DNA of 64,000 bases from Lethocerus indicus. Lineage: Eukaryota; Arthropoda; Insecta; Hemiptera; Belostomatidae. The position numbers were made by a program, and so were the translations under genes. Position 1 is the first letter of the stretch, and every line of letters begins with the position of its first letter. Location: positions 9,979,600 through 10,043,599 of the forward strand of contig JACDQD010000007.1 in NCBI GenBank assembly GCA_019843655.1, written 5' to 3'. Below, one piece after another: positions 14,501-26,500 of this stretch. The notes below the pieces were generated by a model. The model was not told where the DNA came from. It was given only the letters and a program-made list of their open reading frames with translations, and did not search any database.

Positions 14501-17500
14501 TCTTAATGGAGCTTCTCCTGGTCCAAATTCATGAGCTTGAATTGTCTCCAATACCTCCTCAACCTCTGATGTTTCAACCTGAGTTCTTGACACTTTAGCT
14601 CTTTTGAGAAATGATACTTTCTTTTCGACTTTAGCATAATGTTCTTCAATTTTCTGTGTGTGCAGTTCTTCCGCAGTGGACTGTGCAGTTGTCTCAGTAA
14701 CACTCACTGATTCTTGTACGGGCGCAACAACTCCTGCTACTCTCCTAGTCCTCTCCTTCTTCGGGAACTCAGTTGTTGTCTCTTCAGTTACTGTTTCGGA
14801 GACTGTCACTGAATCCTGTAATGGTGTCACTATTCCTGCCACATCGGGCATGTCAACCGGGTGTTTCTCGTCATCGTTTATCTTTTTACACGAAGCCACT
14901 GCAGATATTGACACAATTGATTCTTGTACATCAAATGTACGTTTTGCCATTGCCTGACAGAAAAGAAAGATATATATACCATTGAATCGATTTGAAAGTA
15001 GTCAAACAATAATTTAACATTATAGGTTCATGGATGTTTTCTTAAATTATAAATGATTTGCTTAGATGATGAGCATAGAAAAAAAACTTTAAAAATAAGA
15101 ATTTATAACCTAAATTACTTACAGTTTCAGTAGTATCAGTGAACTGTGTTGTTGTCTCCAGGGGATGAACTTCTTCTACATCAACAGAATCTCTGGTAAC
15201 AAGAAAGAACAACAATATATAAAAATATAAGTGTAGAAGTTTCCTTATTAATCAATGTTGCACTTAGGTAAATATGAACTAGAGTTCTTCTATTTATTTC
15301 TTTTCTATAAAACAAAGTAACAACAAAACAGAAAAATTGATGCAAATGTCATTTCATTTATTTCTCTCTGGCAGGAAATTAAAAACTTAAATACAGACGT
15401 GTAAACTAAATATTAAACTGATTTCCGAAATGGGGAAAACCTATAGATCATAAACACACAGGATCAATTTTCTAAATTCTAAAATAAATAAACTTGTATT
15501 TTTGTTTACAGTAATCAATAACTAATAATGTGTACTCAGGGGGCGCTAGTTTATCGGTGCAAGTGCACCCAACAAAATTTAGTTAAGTACATTTCCGCAC
15601 CACCCTCAGGGGGCGCTAGTTTATCGGCGCAAGTGCACCCAACGAACTTTAGTTAAGTACATTTCCGCACCACCCTCAGGGGGCGCTAGTTTATCGGCGC
15701 AAGTGCACCCAACGAACTTTAGTTAAGTACATTTCCGCACCACCCTCAGGGGGCGCTAGTTTATCGGCGCAAGTGCACCCAACGAACTTTAGTTAAGTAC
15801 ATTTCCGCACCACCCTCAGGGGGCGCTAGTTTATCGGCGCAAGTGCACCCAACGAACTTTAGTTAAGTACATTTCCGCACCACCCTCAGGGGGCGCTAGT
15901 TTATCGGCGCAAGTGCACCCAACGAACTTTAGTTAAGTACATTTCCGCACCACCCTCAGGGGGCGCTAGTTTATCGGCGCAAGTGCACCCAACGAACTTT
16001 AGTTAAGTACATTTCCGCACCACACTCAGAGGGGCGCTAGTTAATCTATATCTAATAATTTTTATTTAAAGAGAAAGCAAAACTTTCATAGATGAATAAA
16101 CACTTAATATTGTAAAATAAATAGATAAGTTATAAATAAATGTGCTTAAATGTGAAATGTACTTAACTGAAGTTCATTGGGTGCACTTGCGCCTGGAGAC
16201 CTCCATATATTTGGAAGTCAGAACCTAATAGTTGTGACCAATTGTGTGATCAAATATATATTTGACCGATAATACGACAAAGACTTGAGCCGATTAACAA
16301 AATCTCAGTAAAAGTAACAGTGACAGTGCAGTGAGGATGCCCAAAAAACATCCAAAGTGCCAAAATGACTAACACTGCTATTGAAGATGGCCTTAGCCGA
16401 AACCGGCCTAGCAAAAGACCAAACCAGCGGGAGGAGACGGAATCACACGAAATCTACGGTCTTAATATATAAATTGAAATAAGAAAAAATAAAATTTTAT
16501 CTGTGCTGTATCTTCTATTGCTTACGGGATATCAATTTCAGGCCGAACGGGGATGTGTAGGCCTCGCTCAGGATGGAATTTAAATACCGCTATATGACGG
16601 CGCTAATACTAAAGCCCGCACAACGCGTATTGCCGAATTGCAGATCCGCCGCGCCGTACTCACCGTCAATAATTCAACCCCCCGCGTACTAACAGTTAGA
16701 TGGCATTGTGTACATTTTATTTTTACGAATTAATATGAATTTCAGCCGAACCGGTCTAGCAAAAGACCAGACCAGCGAGCAGAGATAGAAACACACGATA
16801 TCTACAATAACTATTTTGTTCCAATTAACCAAATCATTCTGATGTTACAACATATGATTTACATCTAAATAAAAAGGTTTATCAATAATAAAGGTAATAT
16901 TGGCAGTCACATAAGAATAATTTTGTCTACCAATACCTCTTGACATCCTCTATTGTTACATGAGTCTTCTTCTTTCTCCTTCTCCTTTTTTCCCTTTTTT
17001 CAGTAATTGTTTCTTCAGTTATTATTTCCTCTTCTGTTTGTTCTGCCTGTTTTTCTTCAAATTTAGGGCCTGGAAACCAAATTACATATCATTCTTTATA
17101 GTACCAAGTTCTTAAATGTATAAAATTGTTTTCAATAATTAAAAAAAATTCCTCAATAAGACACTGATAATAATAGAAATATGATTTTTGATCTAAAAAT
17201 AGTATTAAAATAATTAACACTAAATTCATAGACCCTCTTATAATTTTATATATATTTAATGCATTTACCTAAGATGTGAAGTTTAGCTTTGCTAACCACC
17301 ATGCCAATGTCACTAGTTGCTTTACATGCATATGTACCACTGTCTTCCTCTGTTACTTTTTTAATAGTAACAGTGGACTTAAAGTCTTTGATTGTCACTT
17401 TCACATTTTCAGTGTTGTGGATTACCTTGTCATTGTGATACCAAATTAAAACTGAAAAAATTATACAAAATCAACACCATAATCCCATAATTCCAGCTGT

Positions 17501-20500
17501 GTTTACAGGAAAAGATACAATTATAATCAGTTTGTTAGCAACAGAAAGAAAAGCTTACCAGGTTGAGGATTGCCTGAGAAGTGGCAGTCAAAAGTTACTG
17601 ATTCTCCTTCATACACATGAGCATCTCTAATTTCTTCAATAAACCTTGGAATAGCTTGAGTTGCTATAATAGTGTGTAGGTACAATTAGTATTGCATAAA
17701 AAACAGTGGGTAACAAATTCAATTAAATTACATAATAGCCTATAATAATCACTATACTTGTTTGTTTAATAAAAATTAGATTATTGTAGTAAAAAATATT
17801 AATAAACATTGAAAGCTAGACAAATATAATTATGTGTTTCAAATATACTACTACTTACCTAAAATAAAATGACTAGATATGTTTGTACCACAGCATGATG
17901 AATCACTCATCTAATGAAAATATCAAGAACACAAACAGACACTTAAAATTAGTTCACACAAAAACTCTTTAAATCAAACTCATTTTAGTTAACATGTTTA
18001 ATAGGATTGTAAACCAAAATCAACATTTAAATAACTTTCCAAATAAGTTTAAGAAAACATATTGTTGTACTTTTTACTATTCCCAACAATTAATTTAAAC
18101 AGTATTTGTATATCTAATGTGCTATTACCAATGTATATAAGTAACTGAAAATTAAATCTAATTTATCATTTCAACTTGTAGGTAAAGACACAATTGGTAA
18201 GATACATTTTTAAAAGTGAAAACTAGAAGAGATTCTGGACACTATAGTCCAGAAAATGCTAAACAAGTCATTTCATACCAGTTTCCAATATTATATTTTC
18301 TTATTAAGGAGAATAAAACACATTTGAAAATTGGCAAGAAAATATAAAAAAAATTGAACAATTATTTTAATTACCTCCATAGTTTCAGTTATAAAATTAT
18401 TCGTAACACGTTTTTAAGGAAAATATTATTAGTTCAAACAATTAATAACATTTATAAGATATAAATGTAGCATAATAAAACAATTTTAATAGGGACACAA
18501 CCTACTATCATACTGTGAGAAATTATCTTCTCAAACTTATGAATAAAAATCAACAAAAAACGAAGAAGGTAATAGTAAAAAGTATCCAACAGAATTTAAA
18601 GTGTTAAAGGTTAGTCACCTGATGTTACAAAAGCAGCAGCGAGACCAGTATCAGCAGTCATGCACTGGCTTTCAAGCAATAAAAACTCCTGCAATTCTTC
18701 ACAACTGTCTGCTGTGTGAAGCTGTTGGAATGACTCTGGATCTAGTTCTCTGGGTTCAAGTGGATACAGAGTGTTATTCACTCCAAAATTGTGTTTGGGT
18801 CCACCACCAGAGGAAGGCTTCAAACGAAAATGATCCGTAGTTTTCGATCTTGGAAATGTTTTACATCTCACATCCTCATTATTAAATGATTCTTCTTCTT
18901 CAAGGCTGGACAAATTGTGCATAGACAATGATCTCTTTTCTGCATCATTCTTACAGCCCCCACTTTCAGAGGATGAATGTTCACTGTTCTCTTCTATTGG
19001 CGGTAAAAGATAAAAACTTTCATGTTTTTCAGTTTCTAAAAAATCAGATGAGCCCTGACTTGTAAAACCCGTATCATCTCCGGCAGAGAGATCGGCAAGT
19101 GATTCCCAGTTGGTGGATGAGCTTAATATTTTTTCATGAACACAAACATGCTCCAAGCTATCTTCAGACATTGTCTTATTGACTTTACCTCTCAATTTTG
19201 CTTGCATATCCTCCATGTGTGTAACCCACTCAGGCTTGCGATATTCTGTTGTTCCCATAATACCTAAAATACATGTGAAAGAAATATGAGTTGATTATGC
19301 AGCATTGAATATTTATACAAAGGAACCTGAAAAGAAATATATTTGTATAAATGACACCTGTAAGAATGAAAGGTGTAAGGTAGTGGCAGTGTATAAAAAA
19401 AATGTTTATACAATTGTGAGAAGGGTAATTTGGGGATAATAAGGTATTGGGAGAAAATTTTGAGGAGAGATCTGCAGAAGTAAAGATGATCTGAAATATA
19501 AAGAAAATATTAAGCACCAAAAAAATTGTAAATCAAAAACAGCAATAATTAGTTAGCTGATGAAGATGAATGATAGCCGCAACTGGGAGATCTGTGGAAA
19601 GGTAAAAATTACCGACCTGTTACATCAAGAAGGGTGACAGAAGATATGACTCCCAGTTCATTGTGGGCCTCACACAATATCTCACCAACATCATCAGGAT
19701 ACACCTGAGAGATAGTTAGCACATGTGTACCATCTTCAAAGCTCTCAATGTGGAATTCAGAAGAAGGCTTAATTTCAACACCTTCTTTGTACCAATGAAC
19801 ACTTGGTTTTGGAACACCTTCAACCTTTACCTCCATCCTAAAATTATAAGGCTTGTTATATATTTTCTTTTATACTAATGAAATAATTGGTTTTTAGTGC
19901 ATCTACTTGAATGTTCATAGGCCTCAAGTAGTTTACCTGACAAGCCCTCCTTCATTGGCTGGTACAAATTCTGGTAATTGTGTCACAAAACTTGGTGCCT
20001 TTCCATAATCTTCCTCAGGTTTCTCCTCAGATACTTCTGACAATACATCCTTAAATATGAAAAATCAAACATATGGTACAATTTTGAATCGGATTCATTT
20101 TATATTGTTTTTTTATAAAATATCAGTATACAAAAGTTTTGTTTATATATAAGAACATAGGAGTTGCCAGGCAGTATTGAGAGCAAAGCTTACAACCATA
20201 CCACCCAGAACAGGGAATAAACTAAAAAAATACAATATAAGAACATACTTTATCAGCAAGCAGATCTTCTTCTGAACCACTCTGCCCTGTTATTAGAGAG
20301 GTGCCAACAGTTACTGATGCAATTTCTGAATCAGGGACATATTCATAAGCTGAAAAACAAATAAGAGTCAAGTATATAGAAATATACAAGATCCAATAAT
20401 TTTGAGTAAAACATTCAACAATAATGGAACTTATGTGTTAGTTCTTAGAATAAATTCAAAAAATGACCTTGGTTTTTTAAAGACAGATCAAGTCTCCAAT

Positions 20501-23500
20501 AATAATAAATATTATACTAAACATTTGTAACATAATACATGTTTCGACATGAATTGTTAGACTTTACTATGCAATTTTCCTTGTAAAGTACTGAATAGTA
20601 AATAAGGGTGAAGCCCAGATATTTTATAGACTCAACCAAGATTTATAAATTTTCACCAAAAGATATATAGTTTTTCATAACTTATATTGAAAATATTGTT
20701 TACCTTCCACAATAAGGGTGGTTGCACAAATGGCTTCTCCAGCACTATTGGTAGCTGTGCAGGTATAGACTCCACTATCTTCAGGAAATACTTCTGTTAT
20801 TGCAAGCTGGCATACACCTTCACTATCCTGAAAGACTGTTGTTCCTTTGCCCTCAACTATTGGCTGATCATTGTGAAGCCACATCACTTGAGGTGTTGGC
20901 TTACCAGTTACCTATAAACAATAATATTTTAAATTGTACACTTTAAATACAACAAATAATAATTTTTAAAAAATATAGTTGAAAAACTAGTAGGCCTCTG
21001 CCTCTATTCCTTGTTCCCATGGTATTTAATACTTAAATAAATGTACTTATATTAAAGAACATATGACATCTGATTACAGATAAATAAAAGCAAAGAATTT
21101 AATGCAAATACAATTTTAATAAATCTTACCTTAGCTGTAAATAGTACTGGTTCACCATCCATGACTTTCGCCGAGACAGGTGTTTGTAAGAATGAAGGGG
21201 AAATGAGTGAGGTTGTCTCCCATTCAGGTTCTATAAGTAATGTTGCTGTTGAAGTAACAGACCCTGCTACATTCTCTGCTCTGCACGTCACATCACCAGT
21301 AGTATCAGGTTGAGCCTGTTTTACTAATAATACTGATTTGTTTGCTTCTGTGTGTACTCGAACATCAGGGCTAGTCTGAAGAGAAATATCACCAAAAGGT
21401 TTAACCTCTGATTCATTATATCCTATTAATATCTCAATTACATTTAATACTGGCACTTAAAATAAAAACAGATATTTGGTAATGTTCTCGATAATAACAT
21501 CACTATTTTTTCTTTTTTTTATGATTATGTGTTGAACACAACCATAAACTAGTACTTATAAGTCATCTAAGTTGATTTGAATAATGAAAGTTATAAAACA
21601 TAATTTTATATGACATTCTCCTGTACCTTAATTGGGGTGTCATGCAGAAACCACTGGAATGAGCATGTTGGATAAGACTCAACTTCTGCCTCCATAATAA
21701 GAACTTCACCTTCAGTTACAATTTTCGGTTTCAGTGGTTTGATGAATCTAGGAGCTTTTACACTTTCCATTTCTTCAATCTGTTCCTTTTCTGGAAAAAA
21801 TTAATGTTATTATAAGTAATTTCGAGAATGGAAAGTGAGCAATTTTTATCAAGTATATGCCTCCAATCTAAATTTATGAAATAAAATTAATCACCATCAT
21901 ACATATAATAATTAAACAATTTATCTCCCAAGTTTTTTAGTCAAATAAACTTTTACTTCAACCTATTCACTGTAACTGAACCTTTGGGGAACATGTTAGT
22001 TTCTGGTAGTGCAATATACCTCTTATGCTGGGAGTTTTATACATCCCAAGTTTTTTTTTCTACTGATACTTGGCTCATGTTCTATTGGAAAGAGGTATTG
22101 CTGATATTGTGCAGAATCTCTATTTTTGTTTGTGTCTAAAGTTAATCTCCATTAAATTGGCTCCAGCTCTTGTTGGACGTTTAGTTTAGTCAACATAGAG
22201 CCTTGTTCTATCAGTAAACTTTTATTATACTGAATGCCATTGCAGGGACAAGTAAAAAAATATAATTCCGAAGGAGTTTTATAACTGAGTTAGAACTAGT
22301 GCTCAGTGCATGATAACACTCATGGAGCTCTAGAAAAGCCCCACAATTACAGACACAGTCATGAAGAGTAATAAGAATCACTTGAGTGGGCACACCCATG
22401 AGATATGATTAGTTAAGTGATTTTGCGAATGTCAGAGGCCTAATTAAATAACATACTCCACATCCCCCCCATCCACATCCCCTTATAGAATGAACGCTAT
22501 TTACAGTACACCATGAGATTCCATGAAATTAAAACAATAAAATGCAAGTTTTAAAATAATTTGTCAGTGTCTTGGATCTAACATTTTACATCATAAATGG
22601 AAATATATTTACCTATAATAGTAACTGAGCCAGAAGTTCTAGCCTCTCCAGCATTATTCATAACTCTAACTTCATACTTTCCTGTTGTTTTCTTGGTCAC
22701 TTTTTTCAGAATAATAGTTGTCCGATTATTTTCAACTGTAATGTCTGTTGTGGATATAATTTCCTTACCATTGTGGTACCATCTGAAAGAACCATATTAT
22801 TGTATATATAGCACATTAAAATATTTGTAGTTTTTCTAAATTAAATACAATTTTTAAATAGTTTTAAATATGTTTCATTATTATATCCACAAACCTGACA
22901 GTAGGTTGGGGAACTCCCCTGAATTCAACATCTAAAGTAATTGTAGTTCCTTTGGGAACGACTTTAGCTTCTAGTGGCTTGGTTATGCTGGGTGCCTCCA
23001 TAATAATTGGCTCCACTTTTTGTACTGCTTCACCTAGAGAAAAAGAAATAAAGGGTGTTGTTTTTTATAATTGATTCTTTAAATCACTTTTTCCCTCTTT
23101 TTCATTTCTTTCATTTACACCATAAATGGAGAATGAACCAAAATTATTATTCATGCAATGATATTTTATTTTCATTGACACATATTAATTTGAAACACAT
23201 TTAAATCACCGACAATTATGAAATCTAGCTTGATCAGATCTGTTTTGCCCAAATGTACAATTAAAATAGAGCTTAATTTGTACCCTCAACAAAAAATAAA
23301 TAAATCACGAGAAGAGGGCAAATAAACTGAAATACTGAACTGTTTAATTAAGGAAAGTAAAATAGTGGGAAATGCATACTTAGAACTAGATTGGCTCGGC
23401 ACTCAGCTGTTCCAAATGTGTTAACAGCTCTCACAGAATATATTGTCTCATCAATTTCTGTTGTTTCTGTTATGGTCAGGACAGAGACACCTGTCTGGGG

Positions 23501-26500
23501 ATTGAATGTCAGGAGATGGCGCTCATCAGGTATTATCTCCTCTTGACCCCTGTACCACTTGACTTCAGGAGTAGGCTGACCAATTACTTTGCATTCTAAT
23601 TTTGTGGTCTCTTTAGGTTTTGAAACTTTCGGTTTCAATGGTTTGGTAAACTTCGGTGCTTCTCCCCTCTCCTTTTTCTCTGTTTTGAATACAAATCCAG
23701 ATTTTAAAATAATGTTTATACTTAAACTGAGAATTTTTAAAATGTTGATTTTTCCATTTAAGAATGAAGTGTATAAAATATCAGCTAAAGGTCTAACTGT
23801 TTCCATCCTTATTTTATCATTTCTAATAAAGTAACATTTTGTGCACACATTAAGTGTATTAGTAAAATGAGTTAGACAAACATTTTTTAACTTTTGAATT
23901 TAAATCAACAAAGAAATAATCAATGCAAGATATTAATATTTAATTAATGCCAAAAATTAAAAAAACACCAGTTCCAAATTTAATTAAATGAGATATTACA
24001 GAAAGAATGGGAACACATATTATTAGCTATGCTTCTAGGCAATAATGTCTAATAATTACAATTACAATTTTCAAACTTAAAAGATATTTGGAACTGTAAT
24101 GAACATCAAAAATAATCTGTTAAGTATATTTATTTTGCCCATGCACACTGCAAGTGTATTAGTAATATTAAAACAAAAAACTACTTAGTATTTTCTATGT
24201 TCAAATAAACAATTTGAAAAGAAACCCATTATGAGTAACTCCACACAAATAATCTGTCACACTAAATACCTATTATAACAAGATTAGCAGTACAAGTCGC
24301 TACTCCAGCAGGGTTTGATGCCTTGCATGAGTAGATACCCATGTCCTCCTTAGTGACTTTATGGATCTCCAGGGTGGCAACATTGTCTGTGATTGTCATA
24401 GAGTAATTTTCATTTTCCCTAATCTCCTTGCTATTATGAGACCATGATAATTTTGGAAATGGTGTCCCTTCCACTTTACATGTGAACATGACAGGATGTT
24501 CACTTTCTGATATAATTGGTTGTATTTTTTCTATGAACTTTGGAGGCAGGGGAAGAGTTGATTCTTGAGCAACAGTTTCTGTTACAACTAATTCTTCCTT
24601 TATATCTGTCTTAATTTCAGCAATTTCTCCTTTTGTATCCTTGGGCAAAAATTCTGTAGGCTGAGTTTCAGCTACTGGTTTTGTTTTCTTTTTCTTACCT
24701 TTAACAGGAGTTAATTTTTCCTGAACTGTTTCTTCATCATCTTTTTGTGTCTCAACTGGTTTAGGCTTTCTTAATTCTGGTTCTTTCTCCTTCTCCTCAT
24801 CTTTCGGTTTATCCTTCTTCCATGGTTTTAACCTAATAGTTTCGGGCTCTTCTTTTTCTGGTTCACCCTGTTTCTTTCTGAATTTAATTTCTCTTTCTTC
24901 ATCTGGGGATGGTTCTTTTGGTTTTCCTAAAATTAACTTCCTTTGTTTTTCAGGTTCATCTGGTTGAGGAGCTTTTTCTCTGGGCTGTTTAGGCTTTGAA
25001 GGTGTTGATTCATCTTCTGGCTGCCTTTCAACTGGTAAAACCTCTCTTGATTCATCGGTGGGGATCTCATGTGTAGGAATATCGTCTAAAGGCTTCAATT
25101 TAAAATCACTATCATCTATCGGTAAAGTTGGCAATGGTTCCTGAGGTTTCAATTCCTTCTTTTTGCTGTCATCCACTTCCTTTTCGGGAGGTCTTTTGCC
25201 TGGAATACGCATCAGCTTCACCATTTCTCTATCCGTTTCATCTTTGGGTACTTTACCTTTCCCAATAACTAACTTTGTAGGTTCTTCGTCTTTCGGAGCA
25301 AGTTTCTCAGGTACTACTTTCAATTTCATTGGTTGAGTAGGTTCTTCTTGTTTCTCTTTTGGTAAATCTTGGTATGGTTCATATTTTTCCAGTACAGTTT
25401 CAACCTTTTCTGGTAATTTTATTCTACGTCGCCTTGTCTTCTTTATCCTTTTTGCTTCTTCATAGTTCCTTGAAAGAATACCATTTTCAACATAAATGGG
25501 CTCTAATTCTGAGATGATCGGCGTATACAGTTTTGGGGGCCAGACGTGATGTTTTATTCTACTTTTCAGAAGTACCTTTGGCACTTTTGGAGCTTCAGCT
25601 TCTTTCTTTGGTAATTTAGGAGTCTTTTTCAGTATAATACTTGCAAATAGAGGTAAGTCTTTAACCTCAATCATTTCAACACGTCTTGGTTTTATTTCTG
25701 TTCTTTCTAATTTCATCGGAACTAGTTCTGGCTTTTTAACAACTGGAACAATTTTTTCATCTTCTGGCTGCTCAGGCTTTTTATCTTCCAGCTGTTCTTT
25801 CGGAATTTCTTGAGATGGCCGAGGTTTTTCAGGTCTCTTCTTTCGTCTCCACGGTGCTCTCTCAGGAGCTTCCTCGACTGGAACGGGACGGTCATCTTTC
25901 TCAACAACCTCTGGAGCTTTTTCGGGTACCTTTTTTTTCCTCCACGGAGCACCAACAGGCTTCTCCTCTGGCTCTACGCTTTCTTTCGGTTTTGTGACAT
26001 CTGGACTGACAGCTACAGATTCCTGAGGTTCCTTAGGCGTTTCTTCTAAGGCTTCAGGACTTTCCTCACCATCAACTTTCGTTGTTTGTATATCTTCAGG
26101 TTTCTTAGGTCGTTTCTTTTTCTTTGGTTTATCAGGTGCCATTTCGAAAGTTGGTCGAGACAGTTCTTCATCATCTTCTTTACGTTCGAATGGTTTTGGT
26201 TTACCAATTTCTGGTTCCTTCACTTTTTCTTCGTCTTTTGGTTTATCCTTTCTCCAAGGCTTCAGTGTAACTGTTTCTATGCCCTCTTTATCTGGCTCAC
26301 CTTGCTTCTTTCTAAATTTTATTTCTTTCTCTTCTTCAGGACGTTTTTCTTTAGGTTTACCGAGAATGAGTTTCCGCTCCTCTTCGGGAACTTCTGGGCT
26401 GGGATGTTTTTCCATTGGCTTCTTCGATTTTTCTACCGTTGGTGCTTCTTCTGGTAGCTTTTCTACTGGTGATTTTTCTTTCACAACTTCATCTGGGCGT

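Noticed and set aside
15535..16045. CRISPR-like array
   Set aside because: The 70-bp units are contiguous identical copies without variable spacers, in an animal intron.
21400..21456. 5' extension of the Ig W31 exon to an acceptor near 21457
   Set aside because: It would start in phase 1 after an exon that ends in phase 0. The pyrimidine-rich acceptor at 21376 gives the right phase and a normal Ig length.
22010..22115. Hairpin or MITE from imperfect inverted repeat GCAATATACCTCTT / AAGAGGTATTGC
   Set aside because: Arms are short and mismatched, no target-site duplication is visible, and such pairs are expected by chance in AT-rich DNA.
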